From the NCBI GenBank assembly GCA_028875335.1, contig JAPPEF010000076.1, positions 1 through 64,000 of the forward strand: DNA of 64,000 bases, written 5' to 3'. The notes beneath the pieces are model-generated. The model did no database searches. It had not been told where the DNA came from and saw nothing but the letters and a program-made list of their open reading frames with translations. Positions within the stretch are counted from its first letter, which is position 1. Every line of letters starts with the position of its first letter. Shown in pieces: positions 18,485 through 27,679 of this stretch. Position numbers and translations under genes: made by a program. Origin of the DNA: Gemmatimonadota bacterium (GTDB lineage: Bacteria; Latescibacterota; UBA2968; UBA8231).

Positions 18485-21250
18485 ATGGTGCGCCATCCAC
18501 TGTATCAGCTTCTAGCCGCGTTTTTCACCATTGGAGTTTTAGGTCCCACGTGGACAGACGAGGCCAAGGCGGTGGAGTTTTTGCGGGTCGGCGTCAACGG
18601 CAATGTCTCTTGGGCGGGAACGACCTTGGGAAGCGATATAACCACTTTTCCCGCCGAACACATAGTGGGCCTGAAGCTGACCGAGGTGGGCAGTGCTCCT
18701 GGCAATCTGATCGACCTGTCGATCTTGGACGAAGTCGTTCCCTCCGTTCAGATCAAGACCGTGGTTGACGTTGAGCCCGAACTCCTCGCAGAGCAAATGG
18801 ACCTAGTCAACCAGATGCTGCTAGAGGCGGTCTCTCCGCTCAGCGGGATCGCCAGCTTGGAGACCAGCGTCCAAGGCAACCTGTCCATCGTGTTAATCGG
18901 ATTCCAGATCGGGGACGATCTCGCAGAACTCACGCAGCAGGTCAGCGAGGCCCTAGACCCGATCCGGCCGGAGGGGGAAACCGGTGAAGGCTTTGCCGAG
19001 GAGGAGGAGGGCGACCTAAGTTGTGTCGAGGAAACGAAGACCTTCGAATTGCAGATTTCCGGTGCCCATGTCGCCCAAGGCACTGGTCTCATCCCGGAAG
19101 ATTGGGGAGAGTGCGAGACGTACTTCCAGCAGGTGGGCGCAGAGCAAAAGACGCTTGCAGACTGTTATAAGGTGGTCTGTAAGAACAAGGCAACAGGGGA
19201 GCAGACACAGAGACCAGGTAGACAGCGCGGCAAGTTGGTCGCCCCCCCAGCGGCAAAAAGCTTGCAAGACGAAGACGAGGGGCAACGGCTGCCCCCTGGG
19301 ACCAAGAATCCCGTGGTATTGCCGGTGGCGCTGAGCCCGGTTCACATTGCCCTAGGTGAAAACGTGGCCCAAAGAGCTCTTGATTTTAATGGCGAAATTA
19401 CAGCGCCGTCGGTCAAAGATCTCTCCACGACTGCCTTGGCACCTATTCTGCTTGAATTGATTGAGCCGGGTGGATCAGAAGACGCCTTTGAACGCAAAGG
19501 GGATCAGCCGATACTGGGCACTTTTATCGTGCTCGATTTGGGCACTCCCATTGGCATCAATAGGATCCGCTTCTATCCGCGCAATACGGTCCAGAGTGCC
19601 CCACAATTCCCTTTCCAGAACGATTTTCTCCGACAATTCGAGCTTTTGCTGCACGACGGCCGCAACTTAGTCCGCGACAGTTTTGGCAGGTTTTCGCCCC
19701 GCACCGACGACTATGTGCCCCTGTTGCGGAGCACGGAAAATGAGGAGCCCGTGCTCGATATAGAGGTGAAGCCAGCTCGATTGGTGCGCTACGTCCGCGT
19801 TAAATCCATCTCGTCCTTCCCCTATGAGATAGACGAATTGGAGGTCTACGGACAAGGATTTGTCGCCGCCAGTTCCTACATCTCGCCCGTCTTCGATCTA
19901 GGGGAGACCGCCACCTGGGGCAATATTAGTTGGACCGAACGCGTCGCCCCGCCGGGTCGTCGAGTCGCCACTGATATTCTCATTCGCACCCGGACGGGCA
20001 GCGATCCTACCCCTATTGTCTACAAGCGCAGAAATATCCAACGGCCTGCCGATCCCGAAGAGGCGACTTCACTGGAAAATCCCAACGAACCACTCGGCCG
20101 CGAGGAATACTTAGACCTGGAGGACCCGTGGGTCCAGTGGGCGGTTGAGGAAGACCTACAAAACTGGAGCCCTTGGTCGGCACCTTATAGCGGCGGGGAT
20201 GCGCCTGGAGGCACGTCAATTCTCTCGCCCGGTCCGCGGCGTTACGTCCAGTTCTCAATAGAGTTCCAGAACAGCCGCATAGACGCCACCAAAATGATAG
20301 AGCAATTGACTATCGAGTACCTGTCACCTCCGCTGGCTGACGACCTGATCGCCGAGATTTATCCGCGCGAAGTAGAAGCCTTTGAGACGGTGCAGTTCAC
20401 CTATGCGGTGAAAGCGCTGATGGATATCGAGGGAGTAGCCGGGTTTGATGCCTTCCAGATTGAAGCTCCCACCCGGGTTCTGGGCATCGACAAAATCCAG
20501 ATTGTGGACGAAGCTGGTTCAGTCCTAGCCGAACGGGACCTGAATGCGGACATCGCCCTCGATAGCGAGGGGAACTCTGTCGTGCAACTCGAGGACGGCA
20601 GCATACACGACCTGCCCTATTCGGTGGCTGCCGTCGGCGATACCTTTGCGATTGCGGAGGTGGCGGAACGCAGCTTCACGGTAAAATTTCCCCACATTGC
20701 CAGACCGGTTGGAGGTGGAGAAAGACTGCTGAAGATTCTCTTCCGCAGCAAGGTACTGCTCTACAGCACAGTGGTCGCGGGGCAGGCCATCCTGTCAACT
20801 CAGGAGGGCTCCATACAGCGGATTACCCCTGGGAACGCAACGCTATTAGGGGAAGGAGATCTGCCGACGGCTTCGGGCATCACGGTGTTGAGTCCGGCCA
20901 TCACCCGAGGGGAGCTTATCGGCTCTCTAACAGTATATCCCAATCCCTTTACGCCCAACGATGATGGAATCAACGATATTCTGGGCATCGAGTACGATGT
21001 CCTGACCATTACCCGCGAAGCCAAAATCAGCTTGCACCTTTTTGACCTTTCAGGCCAGCTAGTGTTCGCGCTCCACGACGGCGAGGGGTTGAGTGGCCAC
21101 TATGATCAGAGCCTTATTCCCGGCCTTGGTTGGGATGGGAGGGATGCGGCCGGAAATCTGGTCCCTCCAGGAATCTATCTATTGCGGATTGCGGTTGAGG
21201 GAGACGCCAGGGGCAGCGAGCAGATAAGGCCCGTGGCGGTGGTCTATTGA
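18485..21250 (+). CDS. Secreted multidomain surface protein with FlgD-Ig-like C-terminus, 921 aa
   Basis: The ATG at 18485 is preferred because GGAGGA lies seven bases upstream and the protein then begins with a signal peptide (LLAAFFTIGVL, cleavage near DEAKA at about residue 32). An in-frame ATG at 18413 would add 24 residues. The N-terminal third is specific to this protein and includes a Cys-containing stretch (about 175-240; C-V-E-E, C-E-T, C-Y-K-V-V-C). The rest repeats the family plan: a discoidin-like segment (INRIRFYPRN), LIRTRTGSDPTP, NWSPWSAPY, ILSPGPRRYVQFS and AEIYPREV. The final VYPNPFTPNDDGINDILG domain ends with PPGIYLLRIAV. It is divergently oriented from the two 710-residue relatives. 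The function is unknown. Confidence 0.8.
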   Translation: MVRHPLYQLLAAFFTIGVLGPTWTDEAKAVEFLRVGVNGNVSWAGTTLGSDITTFPAEHIVGLKLTEVGSAPGNLIDLSILDEVVPSVQIKTVVDVEPELLAEQMDLVNQMLLEAVSPLSGIASLETSVQGNLSIVLIGFQIGDDLAELTQQVSEALDPIRPEGETGEGFAEEEEGDLSCVEETKTFELQISGAHVAQGTGLIPEDWGECETYFQQVGAEQKTLADCYKVVCKNKATGEQTQRPGRQRGKLVAPPAAKSLQDEDEGQRLPPGTKNPVVLPVALSPVHIALGENVAQRALDFNGEITAPSVKDLSTTALAPILLELIEPGGSEDAFERKGDQPILGTFIVLDLGTPIGINRIRFYPRNTVQSAPQFPFQNDFLRQFELLLHDGRNLVRDSFGRFSPRTDDYVPLLRSTENEEPVLDIEVKPARLVRYVRVKSISSFPYEIDELEVYGQGFVAASSYISPVFDLGETATWGNISWTERVAPPGRRVATDILIRTRTGSDPTPIVYKRRNIQRPADPEEATSLENPNEPLGREEYLDLEDPWVQWAVEEDLQNWSPWSAPYSGGDAPGGTSILSPGPRRYVQFSIEFQNSRIDATKMIEQLTIEYLSPPLADDLIAEIYPREVEAFETVQFTYAVKALMDIEGVAGFDAFQIEAPTRVLGIDKIQIVDEAGSVLAERDLNADIALDSEGNSVVQLEDGSIHDLPYSVAAVGDTFAIAEVAERSFTVKFPHIARPVGGGERLLKILFRSKVLLYSTVVAGQAILSTQEGSIQRITPGNATLLGEGDLPTASGITVLSPAITRGELIGSLTVYPNPFTPNDDGINDILGIEYDVLTITREAKISLHLFDLSGQLVFALHDGEGLSGHYDQSLIPGLGWDGRDAAGNLVPPGIYLLRIAVEGDARGSEQIRPVAVVY

Positions 21251-21277
21251 GGTTGTAGTGTCGAGAGAACGACGTAC

Positions 21278-23515
21278 CTACTTGGACACCATGTCTTCGA
21301 ACCGCTGTCTTAAAATACTTCCCAACTCTTGAGCCCTTTTCTCAATAGAATATTTGGTAGACAAATCCACTTTGGTCCAGCCAGCCAGAGTATCTCCTCT
21401 AACTATATAGGTCAAGTGGCCAGCCAGCCAGTTGGCCTGGATGTGGGTCGGCTCGATCTCGAGGATGGTTTCGAGCTGTTTCAGCGCTTCAACCCCTCTG
21501 TGCTCAATAACGTATTGCGCCGCCAAGAGCCAGCGCCCCTCGATGTGGGTCGGATTGTGGGTGATGAGGCTCTGCAGGTGTGTCTTGCCCGCAGCGGGGT
21601 CGTTCCTGCGAAGAGCGAAAAACGCTAGGCGGTAGCGAGCTTCTGCATGGGTCGAATCTCGCTCTAGGATCTGGGCGTATTCCCGCCCGGCTGCCGCAGG
21701 CATTTGCCGCGCCTCGTACACGCGTCCCAATTGGTAGCGGGCATCGAGGGAATCCGGCCTGCTCTGGAGCAGATCCTCGTAGGCTCGGGTGGCCTGTTCC
21801 AATTGTCCCAACTGCACGTAGGTATAGGCCACCAGTCCTTGGATATCGACCTTGTCCACCTCCACATCTTCTTCTGCAAGGAGTTGCTCGTACTGAGCTA
21901 GGGCATCACCGTAGTTCCGAATTTTTAAGAAAACATTGCCCAAGCTGTAGCGAGCCTCGGGATGCTCGGGAAAGTGCTCGATAAACTGCTGATACTCGGC
22001 GATTGCCTTCTGGTAACGTCCCTGCCGGGCGTAGAGCGAGCCCAAGTTAAAACGCGGTTCCTGCAGCGTAGAATCTAGGGCGAGGGCTTGGCGGTAAGCA
22101 GCGATGGCGTTGGCTGGCAGGCCTTGCTGCTGAAATACCATACCCAGCCGATAGTGAATCTCTGCATCCTCCTCCATGCCCCCCACCCGGAAATTGCTCA
22201 CTGCCAACAGGACCACACCGGCGAGGGACGCGCCGATAAGAGGACGCATCTGCCGCTCTTGCGCGAGACAGTAGCACCGCTTGACGCCATAGACGGCGAA
22301 CAGGAACAAGACCGGCACGACGGGTAGGCGATAGCGCGCTGTTACGAAGAACAGGATGACCGAGAGGGCATAGGAGAGCAGAAAGAGCAGGAGGAGATCA
22401 GAGCCGGATTTGCGATGCAGCCCTTCTCTCCACAAAAGACCGATGCCCAGCAGGGCCAGAGGAGCCAGCACCCCGAAGGGAAAGGCAATAAAGGACTTCC
22501 ACAGCAGCATACTCAGCAGGGAGGAGAAGTTGCGGGCGTAGTAGAGATCCTGATTGCGGCCGATCTCGTGGCCATGCCAAAAGAGATAGATTTTGTCGAG
22601 CAGGAGGCGACCATAGTCCAAAGGGTGGATGCGTATGAATTCCCAGGCCTGGAAGAAAAAGAAACGGGATTTCTGCGAAGCGCGGTCGAGGCCGGCTTCG
22701 CTCTTGGGTCTGGCGACCAGCTTCCGCCATTCGGGGCCGGGCTGAATGGACACAGTCTTGTGGTAGTCGGCGTTGTTGCCGATGAAGAAGTTGATCCCCG
22801 CATTGGACGAAATCAGCACCCAATCGTTGCCCACCAAGTAGTTGCGCAGCGAAACTGGAGTGATGACTAGAAGGGCACCTAGAAGAAGGGGAAAGGTGCG
22901 AAGCAGTCGCTGTTTCCAGGGGAGGTTAGCGTCCCGCCATAGAAGCCACCCGAGGACAAAAGGCAGAAAGAGGAGGATATTGGCCACGCACAGCGCGGCA
23001 AGGCCGAAGAGCAAGCCGGATACCAAGCGCCTCAGATAACCTCCGGAAGTCGCCCACAGCAGGGAGAGGAGGAGCAACAGATCGAGAAATACAGCCAGTA
23101 CTGGAGGTAGAAATTCGGCGTCAAAGAAGAGCAGAGGGCCGTAGATGGCGGCGAGACCGGCCGCTGCAAATCCCACGGCATTAGAGAAGATCCGGCGGCC
23201 CAAGAAGTAGATGAGTACGCAGTTCACCGATCCCAAGACGGCCTGCACGAGGCGGGCAATGTAGTAATCGGGACCAAAGAGTGCGAATACTAGGCCGAGG
23301 AAGTAGGGATAGAGCGGGGGCTGCCAGAAGGGAGTCGGGTCGCCTCGCCAATGGCCGTCCACGGCCATCTGGGTCGCGGCTTGAGTGTAGGTTTTGGCGT
23401 CGACCTGGGGGAAGTCGAAAAACGGGCTAGCTTCGCTCTGGTAGACGTAGAGATAGCGCAGACCGAAGGCAATAAGTCCCAGCAGGCCGACGAGCAGTCG
23501 TTCTCTCTGTGTCAT
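21278..23515 (-). CDS. Membrane glycosyltransferase (GT39/ArnT-like) fused to TPR repeats
   Basis: The 745-residue protein has two parts. Residues 1-430 hold about eleven membrane segments. An early acidic loop, QVDAKTYTQAATQM, and the sequence FWQPPLYPYFLGLVFALFG resemble the first periplasmic loop of GT39/ArnT-type enzymes, which move a sugar from a polyprenyl-phosphate donor onto protein or lipid. Residues 440-735 are about eight tetratricopeptide repeats (for example QQGLPANAIAAYRQALALDS and QGRYQKAIAEYQQFIEHFPE), predicted outside the membrane. The gene lies 10 bases downstream of the large outer-membrane-protein gene on the same strand, suggesting that the products work together. O-glycosylation of the neighbouring surface proteins is a reasonable but unproven inference. 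Confidence 0.8.
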   Translation of the reverse strand: MTQRERLLVGLLGLIAFGLRYLYVYQSEASPFFDFPQVDAKTYTQAATQMAVDGHWRGDPTPFWQPPLYPYFLGLVFALFGPDYYIARLVQAVLGSVNCVLIYFLGRRIFSNAVGFAAAGLAAIYGPLLFFDAEFLPPVLAVFLDLLLLLSLLWATSGGYLRRLVSGLLFGLAALCVANILLFLPFVLGWLLWRDANLPWKQRLLRTFPLLLGALLVITPVSLRNYLVGNDWVLISSNAGINFFIGNNADYHKTVSIQPGPEWRKLVARPKSEAGLDRASQKSRFFFFQAWEFIRIHPLDYGRLLLDKIYLFWHGHEIGRNQDLYYARNFSSLLSMLLWKSFIAFPFGVLAPLALLGIGLLWREGLHRKSGSDLLLLFLLSYALSVILFFVTARYRLPVVPVLFLFAVYGVKRCYCLAQERQMRPLIGASLAGVVLLAVSNFRVGGMEEDAEIHYRLGMVFQQQGLPANAIAAYRQALALDSTLQEPRFNLGSLYARQGRYQKAIAEYQQFIEHFPEHPEARYSLGNVFLKIRNYGDALAQYEQLLAEEDVEVDKVDIQGLVAYTYVQLGQLEQATRAYEDLLQSRPDSLDARYQLGRVYEARQMPAAAGREYAQILERDSTHAEARYRLAFFALRRNDPAAGKTHLQSLITHNPTHIEGRWLLAAQYVIEHRGVEALKQLETILEIEPTHIQANWLAGHLTYIVRGDTLAGWTKVDLSTKYSIEKRAQELGSILRQRFEDMVSK

Positions 23516-23525
23516 CTAAGCCGAG

Positions 23526-26258
23526 CTATTCCCCTAGCCCCGCGTACACCGTGATGAATGCTTCGAGTATAGTCTTGGTCTTGACGCCGGGATCCTCGAA
23601 ATCGCGTGCATCGAATTTCAGGCCAACCTGGGTCTTCAATTCATAACCCTGATAGTCGGATGTATTGGTGAGCTGACCGGCGGTGATAAAGGACTGAAAA
23701 TTGTTGATTTTTGCATCCAGATCCTTGAAGAGGACGTACTCGATTCCCATCGTCAAGGTGGTGCGTGCCAGAAACGGCAGCCGGACGATGGTGCCGAATA
23801 TCTCCGTCAATTCGTCCCGATCCTGTTGCGAGAACAGATCGTAGGTCGACCGGCGGTACTCGCTCTTCCACCGCGGCATGAGGCGAACTCGGCCCAATTC
23901 GTAAAAGTACTCCAGCTTATTAATGATGCCGAAGAAGAACTCATTAGAGTCTAGGCCAAAGGTAGCGCGCTCGGCCGCGTCCATGCGCTGGTGCCAGAGG
24001 TCGTGTTTGAGTGAGTTTTTGAAGGTCAGATTCTTTTGGGGCGAGTACTCGTGGCCGATGTAGAGCGAATTGAAAAAAGTGTCGCGGCCGAGCATCGGAT
24101 CGGTCACTTCGATGTTGCGATCGCTTCTTATGCCGCTTCTATTGTCCCACTGGAGCAAATTATCGGCAATGTCATCCTTTACGCTCTTGACTATCTCTAG
24201 AATCCGGAGCCGTCCCCAGATCTGGTGCTCTAGGTCGATATTGAGCAGGCCGTACGTGGCGTAATTCTTTTGATCAGTGGAGATTTTCTCGTCGCGGAGG
24301 TGACCAAAGGTAACGCGCACCCTCGGGATCACATAGGCTCCACCATAGACATTAAACCCCCGGTGGTCCCGCTTGTAGGGGAAATCAGGTTCGTTGTCGT
24401 TTTCAAACCGATCTATCCAGGCGTTGTTGTTGGCGTCTATGCCGTAGAGGAATTCCGGTCGGTCGACGTTTTGTCTCAGGAAGGGCTCTTCGTAGTCGGG
24501 AACCAAGTTAGTTCGGCGCGTGTTGTCGTTCTGGTTGAAGTCGGGGACAAAGTCGTTGTTCTCATCCCATCCGGGAAATACCGCCCGGTCCGTACTAAGA
24601 GCGTCGTTGCGGCCCCAGTCGGGAATGCGGTCCTGGTCGTCGTTGTCCTCGACGAACTCCCACAGAAAGCGCTCGGTGATGCTGCTGTTTTCCCCGTTTT
24701 CGAAATAGCCAGAGGTGTAATCCATCTTTCCGTCGCCCTCGGTGAGATAGGTAGTGCTGGCGTAATCCCGATCCATGGCGAAGGCCTCGCCGAATAAAAA
24801 CCACGGGTACTCTTTTTTGGACAGATTGATCATCCAAGCATTGGCCGAGGGTTTGCCCGCGATACCCGACGAAGTACTGTGATCGGTGTTGCCCTGGTCA
24901 GTGCTGGGGTAGGGATACTTCCTGTACACCCGGCTGTTGTCGAACTCTCCGTACACGTCAAAACCCATCACGTCGGCGAATTCCACCGTAAAGCCATAGA
25001 TCTGGGTGGCCGTGGGCAGACCGTATTCAAAGGAGACCACATTGATATTGGTATTGTCTTTTACATTGTTCCTCGCTTGAGTGACCAGCAGAAATACGGG
25101 CGCCCCACTGCGGTCTGTCTGGCGGTCAGAAGTGACCTGTACCTTGTAATCATTGCCCAATACCAAGTCGAATTCGACTTTTCTGATCTGGGTTTTGTCT
25201 TGGGCAGCGGTGAGTAGAAAATCGGCGCTGTTGAAATCGTAGCGCAGCTTGATCTGTTCGTTGCCGTCGGCAGAGATAAATCCCTCGCGCGGAAAGCCCC
25301 CTTCGACGACCGGCTCAAAGCCGATTTCCTTGCCGCGTTCCTCGGTGCCGTCTAGGTAGGTAATGGTGATGTCTGAGCCCGCGGGAAAAAAGGCCGCGCC
25401 TCCTTCGTTGTCCCCCGGCGAATCATCGCTGAGGAGAACCTCGATCCAAGAGATCGGCTCTACCTTCTGGTCTACGGTCAACTCTCCGCTGAGCGGATTG
25501 CCGCTGAAACCGTCTGTGAGAGTGTTGGACTGGTGGGCATTGACAAAGTTGAAACCTAGGGTGGTAAAGTCGCCGACCTGAACGGTAGTGCGCCCGCCCA
25601 TCAAGAGGGTATTGTTAGTCCGGTTGAGGCCGTCGTCGGGCGTTACCAACCCCCCCGCACTGCTGGCTCTGGAATAGAGGAAAGTGAGCATGTATTTGTC
25701 AGTGGCTAGGTCGAATTGGACCCCGTCAAAACTAGGTTTGGAGAAGGTCATAGGCGTTAGGGTGGTGCGAATGGCGTCTCCCATAGTGATAGAGTAGTGG
25801 TACTGGCCTTTGGCATCCGAGGCAATGACCAACCCACTGAACCAGTTTCTGAATCTCGCGTCCTTGAACAGCCGATTGCCCTGTTGCAGAGGCTGGCTCT
25901 GTTCATTGAGGAGGATCAGCCACCCTTTGGTAACAAAGTTGCCGAAGAGATCGTAAAAATAATCGCCTTCCAGTGCAGTATCTACATAGCGCTGGTAGAG
26001 ATTGCGGGCGTAATTGGAATACTCCCATTGTCTCCAGTTGTATTCGCTGTAAAGTTCCTGGGGGATGTACCATCTTTTCATCGCCGGATCCAAGGCATCA
26101 AAGAGGACGCCCGATCCCTGGGGTTCAAAGCTCACCTCTCCGCCCCGGCGAACTCCCAGACGGCTGCCGTAGTCCTGCGCCAAGGCCATGCGCTCTGGCC
26201 CTAGCAGCCAGAGTACAACCGCGCATACTATTTTGAAGAGATGAGACGACGTTTTCAT
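23526..26258 (-). CDS. Large probable outer-membrane beta-barrel protein with Ca-binding-like repeats
   Basis: The start at 26258 (MKTSSHLFKIV) has GGAGGA seven bases upstream and a signal peptide ending near RMALAQ. Longer in-frame starts run through the terminator and are rejected. The mature protein (about 880 residues) is rich in alternating polar/aromatic strands, as in a beta-barrel or beta-rich surface protein, especially residues about 300-480 and 650-900. Around residues 530-640 there is a run of Asp/Asn repeats: DNDDQDRIPDWG, then DENNDFVPDFNQNDN, then DANNNAWIDRFENDN. These resemble thrombospondin type 3-like calcium sites. The protein does not end in Phe, so the usual BAM signal is absent. 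It is preceded by a CBM9-like gene and followed by the GT39/TPR gene. The exact role is unknown. Confidence 0.7.
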   Translation of the reverse strand: MKTSSHLFKIVCAVVLWLLGPERMALAQDYGSRLGVRRGGEVSFEPQGSGVLFDALDPAMKRWYIPQELYSEYNWRQWEYSNYARNLYQRYVDTALEGDYFYDLFGNFVTKGWLILLNEQSQPLQQGNRLFKDARFRNWFSGLVIASDAKGQYHYSITMGDAIRTTLTPMTFSKPSFDGVQFDLATDKYMLTFLYSRASSAGGLVTPDDGLNRTNNTLLMGGRTTVQVGDFTTLGFNFVNAHQSNTLTDGFSGNPLSGELTVDQKVEPISWIEVLLSDDSPGDNEGGAAFFPAGSDITITYLDGTEERGKEIGFEPVVEGGFPREGFISADGNEQIKLRYDFNSADFLLTAAQDKTQIRKVEFDLVLGNDYKVQVTSDRQTDRSGAPVFLLVTQARNNVKDNTNINVVSFEYGLPTATQIYGFTVEFADVMGFDVYGEFDNSRVYRKYPYPSTDQGNTDHSTSSGIAGKPSANAWMINLSKKEYPWFLFGEAFAMDRDYASTTYLTEGDGKMDYTSGYFENGENSSITERFLWEFVEDNDDQDRIPDWGRNDALSTDRAVFPGWDENNDFVPDFNQNDNTRRTNLVPDYEEPFLRQNVDRPEFLYGIDANNNAWIDRFENDNEPDFPYKRDHRGFNVYGGAYVIPRVRVTFGHLRDEKISTDQKNYATYGLLNIDLEHQIWGRLRILEIVKSVKDDIADNLLQWDNRSGIRSDRNIEVTDPMLGRDTFFNSLYIGHEYSPQKNLTFKNSLKHDLWHQRMDAAERATFGLDSNEFFFGIINKLEYFYELGRVRLMPRWKSEYRRSTYDLFSQQDRDELTEIFGTIVRLPFLARTTLTMGIEYVLFKDLDAKINNFQSFITAGQLTNTSDYQGYELKTQVGLKFDARDFEDPGVKTKTILEAFITVYAGLGE

Positions 26259-26294
26259 GGGCATTTCCTCCGCGGAAGGCGGTGGTAAAACGAT

Positions 26295-26329
26295 AAAAAA
26301 AGGGCGGTGGATTGAAGCGCCCACCGCCC
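26295..26329 (-). terminator. Rho-independent terminator after the CBM9-like gene
   Basis: A perfect nine-base stem, GGGCGGTGG with CCACCGCCC, spans 26302-26329 with a 10-base loop. On the minus strand it is followed by seven T (26301-26295). It ends transcription from the 26393-27277 gene and separates it from the outer-membrane protein gene, although partial read-through is possible. Confidence 0.85.
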
Positions 26330-26392
26330 GTGCAATGAAGCAAACTGCAAAGTGAAGTCGCCACATGGGCGACACATGGTATGACTCTACGG

Positions 26393-27277
26393 CTACTGGG
26401 TGATAAACTGGGACTTGATGCGGGCCCAAGAATCGGACTTCACGGCTGTGCCCTCCTGGGAGCCCCAATCAATGCTATCGTCCAGTTCGTTTAGAATCAT
26501 ATCGCTATCAGCTTTACAGCACCCACCATCTGTAGTAGTCCAAAAGTTCGTGCGCTCGGTGCCCCCGTCGTCGTCGTCGTCGAAGGCCATGCTCATGTGA
26601 ATGAGTTGATCTACTTCGAGTTCAGCAAGGGGTGAATTATCTAGATTGCCGTCCTCCGCAATAAACTCGAAGGGCTGCATCCAGATCTCGTAAAAGTACG
26701 TGCTCTCGCCGTATTCTTCGCCCTCGAAACTCCAGCCGAAACCCCAGTAGGGGCTGGTGTCTGGATCTGTGCGCCAGGCATGCGCTGGAAGCATCTGACC
26801 CAGATTGTCGGCGGCGATGGGGACGGATACGTTCCAAGACTGCTTGGTGCCGTCTTCCCATCTCTGCTCTTCGATATCGAGGTGATACACATCGATGTAG
26901 ATCTCCCACGCATCGTCGGCCCACCACTCGTCTGGGGCCGAGCGATCCACAACATGCCTATCGTCGAAGACTTCGGCCATGGCGTAGAGCCGGTCGTTGT
27001 TGTCGTTCCAGCCCCAAAACGAGCGGATGGCCATATCGCTGACATCGATTTCGCCCTGTTCATTGTTGGCGTAATACGAGTCGGCCAACACCTCGCTGCC
27101 GATCAGATAGGGTACGTCGGGCACCACAGCCCAATCAGCGAGGTTGCCGTCCACCACCGGAACATTCTCGTCCGGGAACTGAACGGCGAAGAATAACGAA
27201 TTGTTCCACGCGTGCCCCCATGCCCCAACTGCCATGCACAGGGTCAGGAGGACAACCGGCGTCCATACCCTTCGCAT
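26393..27277 (-). CDS. Secreted protein with CBM9/DOMON-like beta-sandwich domain
   Basis: The start at 27277 is fixed by AAGGAGGA just upstream and gives 294 residues; a longer in-frame start at 27478 lacks a ribosome binding site. A signal peptide (VVLLTLCMAVGAWGHA) leads into a domain of about 250 residues with the pattern of carbohydrate-binding module 9-like proteins. VDGNLADWAVVP comes first, then the loop FWGWNDNNDRLYAMAEVFDD, and WWADDAWEIYIDVYH. This fold binds sugars or haem in other families. Cysteines near the end (GGCCKADSD) may form a disulfide or bind a metal. A strong terminator lies directly downstream. A surface or periplasmic ligand-binding role is inferred. Confidence 0.75.
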   Translation of the reverse strand: MRRVWTPVVLLTLCMAVGAWGHAWNNSLFFAVQFPDENVPVVDGNLADWAVVPDVPYLIGSEVLADSYYANNEQGEIDVSDMAIRSFWGWNDNNDRLYAMAEVFDDRHVVDRSAPDEWWADDAWEIYIDVYHLDIEEQRWEDGTKQSWNVSVPIAADNLGQMLPAHAWRTDPDTSPYWGFGWSFEGEEYGESTYFYEIWMQPFEFIAEDGNLDNSPLAELEVDQLIHMSMAFDDDDDGGTERTNFWTTTDGGCCKADSDMILNELDDSIDWGSQEGTAVKSDSWARIKSQFITQ

Positions 27278-27679
27278 ATATTCCTCCTTAGCTAGAGAAT
27301 AAAGAGATAGTTCTGGTGGTGCTTGCCCTTGTCTAAATCCACCCCCTTTCTCGAGTTGACAACAGGGCAATGGTGATTTTAGGGATGCTTTAAGTATATG
27401 TTTTGTATAGATACTCAATTCAACAGTCTGGGTCAAGCAAAAAACAAGGAGGTCAAGAAGACAGCTAAAAATACGCAACTTATTTATTTTTAATAAATTG
27501 CAAAAATTGTCCGAACTATTCCAACTATTAATGGCGAGCTTGCATCAGGCAGTTTTGCCAGATATATTGCAGCAAGTCAAGTGGGTTTTCGATTTTCCGG
27601 CCGACGGCCCCTCAATTCCGATCATTTCCTATATCCAAGTCTGTCGTTTACTGTCCCGGGCCACCTTACTATAGAGAAA
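27278..27679. promoter_or_regulatory. Divergent intergenic region between the CBM9-like and PPIase genes
   Basis: About 400 bases without a gene, AT-rich compared with its surroundings. On the minus strand TTGACC (27436-27431) is followed after 17 bases by TATCTA (27413-27408), a weak promoter candidate for the 27277 gene. Around 27482-27498 there is an ATTTATT...AATAAAT inverted repeat in an AT-rich stretch. The repeated heptamer AACTATT occurs at about 27513-27530. No plus-strand promoter for the PPIase gene stands out. Confidence 0.35.
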
